From NCBI GenBank assembly GCA_023078555.1, contig CM041198.1, positions 4,263,354 through 4,327,353 of the forward strand: a stretch of DNA of 64,000 nt, written 5' to 3'. The notes beneath the pieces are model-generated. The model was not told where the DNA came from, ran no database searches, and saw only the letters and a list, made by a program, of their open reading frames with translations. The stretch comes from Ulva prolifera. Its lineage: Eukaryota; Chlorophyta; Ulvophyceae; Ulvales; Ulvaceae. The translations under genes were made by a program, and so were the position numbers. Positions 35,311-47,672 of the stretch are shown in pieces; position 1 is the stretch's first letter, and the number at the start of each line of letters is the position of its first letter.

Positions 35311-38294
35311 ATGAGACCATCGACAACTGCCGCATGCCTGGCGATCATCGCGGTCGCTGCCCCGCTGGCTCGCGCCAACGTCGCCGACTACGCCGAGACT
35401 CCTGTCGCCGATGCTACCGCTGACTACGCTCAAGATGACTACACCGCTGAGGTACCTGACGATGCTGTCGGCGTGGTAGCGCCAGCTCCGGTTGCCGAGG
35501 TGGCACCAGTTCCGGTGGACGAGATGGCGCCAGTCCCCGCAGCACTGACCCCCTCGGAGAGCCCTGCAGCTGCTGTAGCTCCAATGGATGTCGATGAAAT
35601 GGTGCGAAGCAACTGCTGCTCGTTGTCTGGCTGCCGATGACTGAAAGTGCACGCGAAAAGTTGGACGGCACCGGCACTGTTGCATGATTTGAATTTGTAG
35701 CAGATACATTGGCATGCTCATCGGCAGCGTACATTTGTATGTGTGTACATTGGCTGTCACTCTCGTCACAGTCTGTGCTGCAAGGCTCGATAAAGTGCGT
35801 GTGGTTGCACAACAAGGATTGGAGAAACCTCTGCACCTGACAGCATCCTTTGCTGCAGTGGGATCAATGCCTCACCAAGCTTGGTCCAAACGCGACCCAC
35901 AGTCTAGCGGACATCGTTACGGGTAGCTTCGAAACCGTGAATGGAATGGAGCCATCGGTCTTCGTTCCGCTGATTGAGGTACGCAGCCAATTCATAGCTC
36001 TTATGATCAGGTTGTGTCGTTGGCAACGATATATGCAACAAACGTTGACCTTGTAACATCTCCTGACTCGCTATCGTCCAGTCGGTTAGGATATATGGCT
36101 TTCACCCATAAGACCGGGGTTCGAATCCCCGTAGCGAGGGTAATCCCTCACCCTGACTCAGGGCATATTTTTTTCCCCCCTTTGTAAAATCGCTTGCCTC
36201 GTACTCCTTTCGAGATGAATTCATGATGGAGTGAAACGACAATCTGCTTCTCCATTGTCTTTGTATGCAGCCGATCACACTTTACCATGGTGCATGGTGC
36301 TGCCTAATGGCATACCTGCCGCTGTGCATGCTGGTGGCTCCTTGGGGCTGACTTCTGCTTGTGCAATGGATATTCCGTGCATGCAGTCCTCTCTGCTGAT
36401 GCTCACAGAACTTGCGTGTTGCATGCACATCTGTACGCCGACATGAGTCTCGGCTGTGTCGCCCTGTGTACCTACCTCGCCTGCTCAACACCAGGCCCTA
36501 AGCAGCTGCGCCGCCACCTGTGCGCCAGCCACATGCCACGAGTGCATGGGTCAACGCACCTGATCAGCAACCGTGCTGTGCAGAAGGCCGACGCCGAGAC
36601 ACAGGCCCTGCTGACGGACTTTGACCTGTCAGGCGAGGGCTACACCCTCATCCTGCCGGTGAATGAGGCCCGGGACTACAACGCAACCGGCCAGCAGGCC
36701 AAGGCGCCCGTGTTCGAGGTGTACGACTTTGACCCCAACACGACAACCACCGCAGAGGTGACTGAGGTGTGCATCCACTGTACCCCCCCCCCCCCCCCCC
36801 CCCCCCCTCCAAACAGCAACCCTGCTTCCATCGCCGTGTGCACATTGCGCGGGCCAGCCACACGGCTACCAGCCATGGGTCCCATCCTCTGTGCTGTGCT
36901 CTGTTTGCATGCACGCATGCAGGCCTTGATGCGTGTGTACGCCATGGTCGTAGTATGCACCGTCACATGAGCTCCCGGTCTTCCCCATCCAGCCATGACG
37001 CTGAGCGCTGTTCCCCTGAAGCCACCCTGACACCAGCACACCTTGACGCGCAACCCATGCACCTGGCTGCTTGAGACCGACGCGCAGTGCAACCCAGCCA
37101 CACAGCTTTCATAGCCATGCCAGGTTCTCTGGCGCCGAGTGGTGGGCGCGGTACCAGACCTCAGCAACAGCGGTTTTGCGCATGAAACTGCACCCACCTG
37201 CGTCAGTACATGTGGGACATGAGCTCCTCATGTGACAGTGGAACATGCCGTGCAGGTGCTGCAAGCGCACGTCCTGCCAGGCACCCTGACATTCACCGGC
37301 ATCGTCGCGGAGGTCGAGGCCAACGGCCCCTACACCGTGGAGTCCCTCCAGGGCTACGAGTGGACATTCGCGCTGGCGTTGGCCGGGGAGCTGCTCGACG
37401 CCGGCAACACCACCGGCAACGCCACCGGCGACGCCGGCGAGCCGTACCCCGTGCTCCTGGACAACCACAACATCACCGAGAGTGGCTTCTTCGAGATTAT
37501 GGCGGATATCAGAGAATCCGCGGACTGGTGCGCCTTCCTGCGAGCTCGGCTGCAGTGCACAAGGCACCTGAGCTGAAGGGGAACTCCTTCCAGGTGAACG
37601 AGTGCAGCCGGCCGGTCTCCCCGACGACGGCCCCTGCAGTGTTGTTGTTTGTTGCAGCGCTGTGCAGCGTTCAGGGTGACACTGTCACGAGGTGCGGCAG
37701 AAGATGGGTTGCCTAGCCGGATGCCTGCATGCTGCGGATCCAGCCTGACTGTGGCAGGCAGCGGTGCCTCGCCCACGTTACGTGCATCGACCACGTAGAT
37801 GTGCTGTCATGCCGCAGCCAGTCATAGCAGCTGCAAATCCATGCTTGTTGTCAACATACTTCGGCAGATCTCGCTGCTTGCACACCTACATGCTCGTGTG
37901 GGCTGCCCCGCGCCGATACAGCGCATTTCGTTCAGAAACCACCACCGTTTCAAATGCCACAGATGACTGAGCAGGCTGTGCGTGCGTGTGCAGCCCCAAC
38001 GCCGTGATCGCCAGTGTGGACGGCTTCTTCGCCGCGCCCCAGTACCTGGAGGCCCCCGCGCCGGCCCCGGCGCCGACCCCAGCTCCTGCCCCCGCCCCTG
38101 CCCTGGTTGAAGCAGAGGCGCCGGAGCCGACCACTGAGGAGCCGGATGGCGGCACACCTGACGGCGCTGGCGAGGCCGACACACCCCCGGACGAGGAAGC
38201 CGGCGACGCGGGCGCGGCCGCCGGCATGCTGGGCGGCAGCCTTGCAGCGACAGCCGCCGCCGGCACTGCCGCCCTCGTGCTGGCGCTGCTGTAG
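35311..38294 (+). CDS. Fasciclin-domain (FAS1) secreted protein, copy A
   Basis: Five exons: 35311-35601, 35859-35978, 36584-36757, 37256-37527, 37994-38294 (1,158 nt, 385 residues). The ATG is followed by a signal peptide (MRPSTTAACLAIIAVAAPLA, cleavage near ARA|N) and a Pro/Ala/Val/Asp-rich stalk. Exons 2-5 encode one divergent FAS1 domain. The first conserved box is YTLILPVNEARDYN, then VLQAHVLPGTLTF (the H2-like YHVL region), and finally CPNAVIASVDGFFAAP, the closing N-x-V-x-x-VDGF strand. N-glycosylation sites occur (NATH, NTTG, NATG, NITE). After an APAPAPTPAPAPAP linker and an acidic stretch, the C-terminus is hydrophobic (AATAAAGTAALVLALL), consistent with a GPI-anchor signal or membrane anchor. 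FAS1 proteins act in cell adhesion and wall/matrix organisation outside the cell. First member of a tandem triplet; a tRNA gene lies in intron 2. Confidence 0.85.
36067..36138 (+). tRNA. tRNA-Glu (anticodon UUC)
   Basis: A 72-nt cloverleaf. Acceptor stem CTCGCTA pairs with TAGCGAG (36067-36073 with 36132-36138). The D arm contains CCAGTCGGTTAGGAT. The anticodon stem TATGG/CCATA encloses loop CTTTCAC with anticodon TTC at 36101-36103. The T arm CGGGG-TTCGAAT-CCCCG forms perfectly, and the internal box B GGTTCGAAT is intact. A T7 run at about 36168-36174 is a suitable RNA polymerase III terminator. The gene has no intron and no encoded CCA. It lies in sense orientation inside intron 2 (35979-36583) of FAS1 copy A. 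Confidence 0.93.
36783..36807. repeat. Poly-C tract in intron 3 of FAS1 copy A
   Basis: Twenty-five consecutive cytosines, 25 nt downstream of the donor at 36758. Tracts like this are often mis-sized in assemblies. Confidence 0.95.
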
Positions 38295-41200
38295 CTGCCT
38301 AGACGACGAAGCCCCCTGCCGGCGGCTCCCACAAGTGAACTCATGCATGACCCCCATGCATGGTGGAGATGTGTGCGCGGGCTGGGTACCATGCCACAGT
38401 TTGGCTGATTCGTAGCTGATAGTGTTGATTTGCTGCCAGTGCTGTAACTCCAATCTGCGGCTTTGTCAACGGGCACTCGTTCCCACAGGTCTCTTCTAGA
38501 TGAACACGGACATGCCAGCCTCGCGGTGGGTGGTTGAAACAGCTGCTGCGGCGTTGTGTAGATGCGAGACACTGATGCAATGCTTGGCGCTGATTAAAGC
38601 GTGAGCCGTGTCCCGCAGGAGGGCGGATTGACCGGTGTACGTGAAGATGCATTCCTGCAAGTGCCATGTCGGAGTCACAAAACTGCACATCTGTGTGCAA
38701 TTTGTGTACTGATTCTGGCGTGGAGTGTGCACTGCAACTGCAGTTCTATGTGCCTGGTGCCGGTGCAATGTTCAGGAATGATACCGCTGTGTCAAGGGCG
38801 CAGCAGAGGCTTGAAGCATGCCACACACGCAGTGCAGGCACGGGCCAGGGCGTCGCTGTGTCCACTGTGCAGGCATCCCGGTCCTAGGATGTAACCCGCT
38901 GGGTGGGTTGCGTAGTAAATAACAACTGTTTCTCACGAGGATTAGTGCATCTGTGCTGTGTCTTGAGTCAAAAATGGTATCGCTTACACCATGGCAGACC
39001 AACCTGGCACCATGATACAGACGTGGATGTCGAGCAGTACTGCTACTACTGTACATTACCGTTGAAAAAGACGCAGTTCTACACCACAGATGTCAGGAAG
39101 TCACGGCATAATGCCTGCTATAACATTGACAGAGCTGTGATGCCTTTGATGTATTCATCGCCATCGTGACCACTCGTTACCGACGAGTGCATTCTGGCGT
39201 ATGCAGCAAGCCAGGCACAAAAGGGGAGAAACATCTGATGAGGAAAACAAGTCAGGAGTTGTCAGCCGCACTTACTGAATAGCGTGCCATGCGGATGCCC
39301 TGATGCGTGAGTATTGGCGCGGGGGAGTGCCAACTGTTTCCAGTTTCCACGATTGCTTGTTGTTCCATGAAAGGTGGCAATTTGTGGCCCATGGCACGAA
39401 GTTAAACTGCAAAATCCCAAATTCAATCACTGTGTACAGCTACAGGATGTCCGCAATTCTTGTAAGCTGAAGCGGAAGCTCGACAGGTGTGCCACATCTA
39501 CCCTCCAGTTGCAGGAATGTCACCTGTTCCGCTCACACGAATATACCACATGCTTGACGCAACAATCAGACGAACACATGAATCACTCAATCCTATACCC
39601 ATGCCATGACCACTCTACGATTGCTGGTGCATTTGTGACAGTATGTGCGGGTTGACTAACCTGAGACATGTTTAGGCTAGCCCACGTAAGGTCTGTGCAC
39701 AGAATTGGCAGCGCTTGTGCATCAGTGTCCAGCCGATTGACAGTGCGGCCGCATGCGGCCCACCGGCAGAGCACATGCTAGGATAACGAGAACAGGGTCA
39801 TGCATGCCAAAATCATGCCGCTGATGCACAGGTATCCTGACTCAGGATCCAAAACGAGCAGCAATTCAAGGTGCCGGTGCCAAATACTTATCGCCCGAGC
39901 GTGTTTTTCTGCCGGATTCTTCGGTCAATCCGTGTCTCTGCATGACATCACAGCGTGCAAACTTTCGAGACAGCGGAGTTCGTAGTGGCTACAGGCTCTA
40001 CGGCTGAAGCGTCGAAAATGCCATCCACGAGCGACGTTAGTCATCATCAGTGCTGCTGCCTCGGCGAGATGCGAAAGGGCGACACTAACACAGAAAAATT
40101 GCAGTGCTGCCCAAATATTTCATACAGTATTGTCTGGCCGTATCTCCGCGGCGTTTACAACGAGGCCTGTTGCTCTTGTTTGGTTGCGGCACTCAAACTT
40201 GGTGCCCTGAACGGCACACCTGAATCAGACACATTGTATAACCGACGTGGTGCATGGCTTGAAGATTTGCTGATCGACCAATCGGCTACACAGAGCGAAG
40301 TCTTCCTTCAGTCAAGGTGTGATGCTGTCCGTATGTCTGCTTGAGCTACCTACTGCCAAACGCTCACGCGCATAATCGTCGCGCTGCTGCCATGCTCCCG
40401 CGAGAACACAGGGACTTAGAACATTGAATCGCACCTGGTGTTGCCAGACGAGTTTATGAAGCTGCTTGCTGTGAGTGAACCGTTGCTGGTTTGTAGACAA
40501 TTAGCAGTAGGTGTCCTATCGGGTCCTATCGGGCTCGGGCGTTATGTCACCATTGTCAGCACAGCAGGACGCCTCGCCACGCGCACCAGTCCTAGTATGT
40601 CCTTTGACACCGTAGCAGAGGCATATGCAGACGTCACTCGAAAAACTATACATCTACAGCTGCACGCCATGTCAATGTCAAGTGCATTGTTGCGCCGGGG
40701 CTGGCTGTTGGAGGGCACGCCCTCTGTGAGTGCTTATAGACGTCACGTGCTTTAGCACGTACTCGTAGACGAACTGTGACTAGATCAATCCAGCTCGCGA
40801 ATTCCTTGCGCATTCATACATGCTGCCCCCCTCGCCTGGCCGAGATGGTGTCGCGCTTCCGATGCCTTGACACCGCTCGACTCGAAACAGGCCAATTTTT
40901 CCAAGTCCTTTCATGAAGTGAACGCCTAGATGTCCCAGAGCCAGTCGATCTTTGACCTTTGTGGCCCTGACTCTGCATTGTTCTCACGTGTGAAGGCGTC
41001 GAGACAGTTTTCGGAGGGGCATGCAGCATGCCGCGGCATAGCAGCAAGATCAGTTTTCAGACTTCAGGCGTTCTGCAGGCCAGCTGCTCCCTGCAATTCT
41101 CCCGAGTCCTCTTCAGTGTTGAGTTCATGTTTGTGCATCTCCTTCTTACCCTGCTAAGCACAGCGTGTGCTCTGTAAAGAGGCAGTGGTAGCATGCGACT

Positions 41201-41473
41201 AAACAGCCGCTGCATCCATGTGCTCTGGTCACTCCATGCCCGGTTCTTCGGCTCCAGGCTCTCATGACACCAACGTTCCTGTTGCAATCACTGTCTACAT
41301 CACGTGATGCAACTGACACGAACAATCAATACCAGCAGGCTTTCAGCCACCTCATGCTCCTCCCAGAACGCGAACCCCTCTGGCCACACGACGTTGCTCC
41401 TCCACAGCGGACCCCATGCTGGTGCATGTGTGCAGTAGCTCTCACTTACGCGGCGCCGCGGGGCAGCAGCGGG
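38295..41473. other. Spacer between FAS1 copies A and B
   Basis: 3.2 kb. The left end should be the copy A 3'UTR (TGTAA at 38443-38447). No gene is supported in the rest. The longest frames (for example 39955-40344 plus) lack family resemblance and codon bias. Confidence 0.4.
38443..38447 (+). terminator. Possible polyadenylation signal of FAS1 copy A
   Basis: First TGTAA after the stop codon, 149 nt downstream. Confidence 0.4.
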
Positions 41474-44410
41474 ATGCTGGCCCGGGCCGTGCTGGCCGGG
41501 CTGCTTCTGTCCTGCGCGTCACTGGCGGCAGCCGACTCGCCCGTCAGCAACACCACCGAGGGCGATGACGCGCCGATGGGGCGCGCAGCGGATCTAGAGG
41601 AGGAGGCCGTGGGGCCGTCGATTCCGCCATCCGCGCCTGAAGATGACGACGGCGGCGATGAGAGCGGCGCGGAGGGCGGCGGCAGCGGAGGCGGAGGGGA
41701 CGGGGACGCAGATGGGGAGGCCCCTGAGGCCACGGAGGACGAGGATGACGGCGATGACAAAACCGGCGCGGGTGGCGGCCAAGGCGGGAAGGTGCGGCGT
41801 CTGGGCCTGTAACGCGGCAGCACGCGTCTGCCGGCCGGTGCGAGATGCGCGTGGGCATGCATGCATTGAAGAGGGGCTTCTGCCTCGGCTGTGCTGGCGC
41901 TGTGTAGGCACAGCATTCGCCATGAATGTCTGCCCCATCGACCCGCTGTGGCCGGGTTCAAAGCGGGCAGAGGCGGAGGTCCACACTCCCCGGGAGAGGG
42001 CGTTGTGCATGCATGTATGCGCGCTGTTGTGCGGCCCTCGCGCTGCGGTGCTGAGATGGGTTGCTCAGACGGGCCAGTCGCCCCACGTGCACACCGGGAC
42101 GGCCATTGCACGCTGCGGACGGGCGCGGCATCGGAGACCCCGCCATGCACGACAGCGGCCCCGGTTGAGGCAGTATCACAGACTCCAGCCCAGAGTTGGC
42201 CATGCTCGGCCATACTCATGCATGTGGCAGCAATCCCCGCGTGGCACAAGGACACAGGCGTGGAGGCAGGTATCATTGCCGGCACCGCCACGTGCCCGGT
42301 GTAACCCTAGGTCCGACACGGCATCGCATGTCTGGATGGACGGTTCCGGATGCAAGGGCCAAGCGCCAGGCACACGTGTCGAGCACGATCCGCGCTGAAG
42401 CGCGGTGGGTTGTTTTGCAGTGGCCGAGGTGCGGCTTTGAGACCGGCAATGACACGCACAGCCTGCTCGGCATCATGAGCGGCCGCTTCACGGACCGCTT
42501 CGGCGAGGCCACCTTCTCCAACCTCCTCCTCGTGCGTCCCCTACCACCACCGACTGCCCCTCTCCTGCGTCCGCCTGCACCGCAGGTAGAGGTTTCAGTG
42601 CTGCAGCCTGCTGGGGTGTCCCCAGTGCCAGAGCCGTGAATTGTGCGTAAGAGCGGTCAGCTGTCTCGGCGTCCCGCTTCCGCGTGGTTCTCACGCTGCA
42701 GCACGGACAGAACGCGGGGATCATTTGTGTGCGCTGTATGTGGTACGGCGATGGCGCTGTTTGACATGAGGGCCCCTGCGTGCAGAAGGTCGACGCGCCC
42801 ACTCTGCGGGTGCTGAAGGACTTCAACGTGTCAAGGCGCGGCTACACGCTGATCGTGCCGCGCAACCGCGCCACCAACTTCACCGACCCCAACCTCTCGA
42901 CGCGGCCCCTCTTCAGCCTCTACGGCCTCGACCCCGTCTTCGTCTCCTCCCGCAAGGCCACCCGCGTGCGCCGCCCTCTGCCTACGCATACGTCCTCTCC
43001 AAAGCCCAGGCTGAGCATTGGGTGTGCGTATGAGTTGGGCGATGCTGTGTTGTAGCTTAGCTGCAAGGGCATGCATGCATGGGGCTCACACTCCCAACGC
43101 GGGTGAGACAGGACTCCCACTCTGATCCAGCTCCGTTGCATTGCAATACTGCTTTCAGAAACCTACCCTAGGGTTGTGTCGGTCTTCCACTTGCTCCGTG
43201 ACGTGCACCGCTGGTGAGAAGCACATGTGCCCAGCGGAGACGCAGGAAGCAGCCGACGTCCTGATGTGCTGCAGATCGTGCGGAACCACATCATCCCCGA
43301 GACGCTGGCCTACTTTGACCTCGAGAAGCTGACGGAGGGCGGCACGCCCGTGCGCTACGAGTCGCTGGGGGAGGCGGTGTGGGAGTTTGAGTTCTTCGCG
43401 ACGGAGGGCGCCGTGGACGGCACGGTCGTGCTCACCGACACGTACAACGTCACGCAGGAGCGCACCGACGACGGCGTGCTCTACATGCAGTGGGACATCT
43501 CCAACGGCAAGCCCGGGGAATGGTGCGCTCGCACTCGCTCCTGGTGCTGATGAAGGCGCCGGCGTGTTTGTGTCGGGGCCATTGCGGCGGGGAGGCTTGC
43601 GGTGTCCCACGTGCTCCCTGTGCGCAACTCCGCATGCATGCACGGAGCCTGCCCGACGGAGAGTGCGTGCACTTCTGCTTGTATGCTGTTCAACACTTTC
43701 GTGGTTTTGGATTGCCGGGCATCAGGCCTGGGAATTATGTGACAGCCCTGTGCACAGCCCCCGCTCACCCTTTGGCATGGCACTCCCCTGTCGCCCGTGA
43801 CTGAGCTGAACATGCGGATTTGCGCCGGCGGCCCTGTGGCCACCACTTTGGTGCAGCATGCATGCCAATCAGGCTGCGCAACTCCGGCTTACATCTCATG
43901 CTGCACACCGATGCTTGACAACGGGCAGCCATGTTTGTGGCATGTAGCAGCGAGGTAGTGTGGCAAAGCATAGAGCGTGCGCCCAACAATTCCACTCGTG
44001 CGCACAGTGGCTGCTATCATAGCGCATGGACACCATGCACATGTCCATGTCCATAACGAAGTGGCTGCTGCTGCAGCCCCAACGCCGTGTTCACTGTGGA
44101 CGGCCTGCTAGCGACACCAGACACTGTCAACCCCCCGGATCTGGACATGGGGCCGGCACCAGCACCGTACGTCGCGCCGGCGCCGCTGGCGCCTCGCCAG
44201 ATCGTGCAAGCCTCCGCCGGCCGCGACGTGGAAATCGACACCGGCCCCGCTCCCGCCCCGGCTGTCGCCCCCCTCGGCCTCGTTGATGAGGACCGCCGGG
44301 AGGCCCTGGCCGCCAACATGCCCAGCGGCTGCCCCGCGCAGCTCACACGGGGGCCGTTCATCGCAGTGCTGCCGTTGGCCATGCTTGCGCTGCTCGGCTG
44401 GCAGCTCTGA
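41474..44410 (+). CDS. Fasciclin-domain (FAS1) secreted protein, copy B
   Basis: Five exons: 41474-41791, 42421-42531, 42786-42965, 43275-43522, 44077-44410 (1,191 nt, 396 residues). The chosen ATG opens a clear signal peptide (MLARAVLAGLLLSCASLAAA). The frame extends upstream to 41264 without that feature. A strongly acidic Gly/Asp/Glu-rich stalk follows (EDDDGGDESGAEGGG, ATEDEDDGDD). The FAS1 domain spans exons 2-5: WPRCGFETGNDTHSLLGIMS, then YTLIVPRNRATNFTDP, IVRNHIIPETLAYFDLEKL and CPNAVFTVDGLLATP. The C-terminal linker is Ala/Pro-rich and the end is hydrophobic (FIAVLPLAMLALLGWQL), GPI-signal or TM-like. All four donors are GTGCG. Exons 2 and 3 have exactly the same lengths as in copy C, so B and C share recent ancestry. 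Likely role: extracellular adhesion or wall component. The stalk charge differs sharply from copies A and C. Confidence 0.88.
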
Positions 44411-47400
44411 TGGGAATCGGGGCTCTGGCGCTACTCATGCATTCGTTAACGTGCTCTGTACATTCACGGAAACTTTCGCGCTTCATTTGATTGCCCGGTG
44501 AGGCGTTGCTTCACTGCGAGGCCGCCGGCGCGTTGCTTGCGCCCTGGCGATCACAACCAAAAGTCGTACAGGTGGCGATTTGAGGCGCTTCAGGGCGGGG
44601 CATGCTACGTTGAGGCAGGTCGGGGGCCTGCACACGTGTGCCACACACTGCTTTTCAGCCCAGTTTTTGTCGCTTGTGCGTGTCGCTTGTGCGGGTGGCA
44701 CCTGGCAGGTGGGGGCCACATGCACAGCTCCCCATCTAGACACCCAATTGTCATGACGGTTGCTACTGAGCTGTGCCGCGTTTTTGGCAAGCTCGTGGCA
44801 GTTGTCTCTTTGTGATCACCCCAGATTCTGTCGGATCGTTGGCCTGGGTGCGGTGGTTCTAGCATGCGGGGGGGTACCTGTTGCCGGTCCATCATTCCAG
44901 ACACAGGTGGGGCCTCAGGGGCTCCGCTAGCTAGCACTCGCTGTGCTCGTCTATTTGCAGCTTGCGGATGGTCGTAAAACGCTTGCGGGCGGGCAGCCAA
45001 GGCATCCGTGGATCCAGAATAATCTGCCTCGCGTCGAGCGTGGCGCTCTTGCGCTAGGCAGAGCAGATAAGCAGAAGATGCCCGTTTGCGACACGCGGGC
45101 ATTCAGAAGTCCGGCTGGCACACTGCCAATGTACGCGGTGTCATGGTCTGCTGTGTATCTGGCATGTGCAATCCAACTCAACAGTGCAGCAGATGCTTGC
45201 ATTCTTGGCATGAATAAGACAGTCTGTCAGGCCAGACACACTTGTGTCGTGCAGTAGTGACAGCCAAGAACGGGAAGCCAATCATTGTTACAGCGTGCAC
45301 AGTTCTTCTCTGCAAATGTGAAAGCGTGCTGCAGGCAAATGTTTCAAGGCAATGCATAGCATATCGTGAAAATGAGACGGCCACGCAGCGAACTCCTTGC
45401 CTGAAGCAGTGTGATGCTTCCGGAAACAGGTTGTGCGTAGTTGAGAAAGCAGTGAATCATGTGATGGGCATGTATGGACGTGGCCGCACAGCGGTGTGAG
45501 AAAGGTCTTGCACAGCAAAGTTTGTGGACGCCCTGCATCACAGGTCCGGCCCTGGCATCGAACTGGTACACAGGCAAAAACATTTTGGCACTTGCACATC
45601 AGAGTTTTGCGGTGATGCTTTGCGTCATGGCAGTTCGCACAACAACGAACGCACACAATGCCTAAATGCTTTCTCGTTTCGGGGAGAAATGCACATGTAG
45701 CACGAAATGAGGCGTGCATCCCTGTGACATGAAAACGTCCAGCCAAAAAGTTTTCGAAGTTCGTGACGCATTGAATGGATCTTGCATGGTGGTCTGCATT
45801 CTTGCGCTTGAGAAAATAACCACGTATGAAGTGAACGAGTGAGGGGGATCTCAGACTGTTCCAAGCTCAGACGTTTGCAGCAGATCACACAGCAGGTTGC
45901 AGTGATTCAGTCACCTGCTAGCACATGGCTCTGTACTGTGCCTTTGCTGCCAATTGTCGGGAAGCATCGACATGCCTGATGCCAGCTCATAGACATCTGT
46001 GCCAGCGCATACCGCATTCAGATACCCACTCCTGAAATTTTCAGCAGCGAGAGCTTCTCGACAATTGATCATAGAAAAGCTTTGGAGCATCACTGAATGT
46101 CTGCAAGCCGTGTTGCAAGGACCTGGTCATGATGCAGTGCTGTGGCACCACCGGTAGACAGCAGGTAGGTACGCCCCGTGTCCCCCTGAGCGATACCTTT
46201 CCCGCAAGGATATGCTGGAGTCCACTGGAAGTGCTTATCAATGTTTAGACCGATCCATCTGTCTGCGCAAAGTTAAGCCACGCCAATAGGCTGTTGAGAT
46301 GCGCCAAAGCGTGGGCCGTGTCCACCCACAGCAGAGCTTCCCCGAGAATTGCCTACATAAGAAAATCAAAGCCTAGCCAAACTAAACGCAGTTGTAGCCC
46401 GTGCACAAGCTGTGGCGGTGTGCAAGTTGCACTCGGACGCCGCAATGCAGAGTGCTCGAAATGGACATGTCGTCCCTCGTTACCTCCGAATTGTCGTTCG
46501 TTGTGCTGGGGCCTCTGCGCGCATGCAGGTGCGTCGCATGCAGGGAGAAACCGAACGCGACACAGGTCGCCATCGTGAAATGCGATGGCATGCAAAGTTC
46601 CTGAAAGTTGCTAATGATTCAGCACACAAGTTCTGACCGAGATCAGGTTTCGAGTCGCAGCGCGTGACAGCATGCACGGCAGCGCTGCAGGCCAGCTCTC
46701 CTGACTGCTATCAACCGCTCTTGTACCATCCGAGGCATTGGAGTCCCATAAAGGAAGGTCTCTGACAGGTCTCATAAACCAGGTGCGCTGCTCAACAGAT
46801 ATTGCTGTGTTCACTGCCTAGGCAGCCTTCGAGTTGCTGTTGTTATCAGCATGATGCTTTGTGTCATCCCAGCAAACACCATCAGCTGAACCGGGCATTG
46901 ACATGCCGCAGCATGCGTCAACTCTGAGCCGGTTTGCCCTGCGGTGTGCATGGAACGGGACAGGTGGGTGCGTGGAATTTCACCACCGGAACCGATCGTT
47001 GCACAGAATTGTGCCTAACTCTCGAAAAGAAGCACCTACAGTTTAATAGAGCATTCATGTGGGGGACGTGCGACTTGTGCGTGTGTATGTGGGCCTGTAT
47101 CAGGCTTCCGCAACTGTGAAACTGCAGCGTTGGTGAACACAGCTGGGCCGTCGACAGTGCTGCAACGATCATGGCTTGTCACGCCTCTCACTGCTATCTG
47201 CGGTGTCTATAGCGAACTTTGGGCTCGCACACGTGGTGGCAGTAGATGCTCTGAAGTCCGTCCTACCAATGTGTGCCGACTTCCACAGCAGGTCGGCTAC
47301 GCTTGAGCACCGGTCACACCCGCGGAACGTGTCCAGACATCAAGGACACGAAATCGTACAGCTGTACCTTGTCCGCCATGCTGCCTGAACTGTGGTAGTT

Positions 47401-47672
47401 GTTTTCCCGCATCCTTCGTAATCATCATGCATACATTTGAACGGCAACGTATGCGCTATCTGCGCATCCCATCTACGCAGCATCTACCTCGCGTGATGCC
47501 CATGTGGCCCAGCCCGGACAGTCTCAAGCAGGCTGCGTGGAGCACACACGTTGCCGGTTACATGCTATTTTCAGGCCAACGGTACACAAGAGCCGGACAC
47601 CCCCGATTGCTGCCCTCATGGAAACCAACGCAATGGCTCATGCTGGCAGGTGATGTGTGTGTGCAGGTGAGG
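44411..47672. other. Spacer between FAS1 copies B and C
   Basis: 3.3 kb, about the same length as the A-B spacer. It should hold the copy B 3'UTR and the copy C promoter. No gene is supported. Confidence 0.4.
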
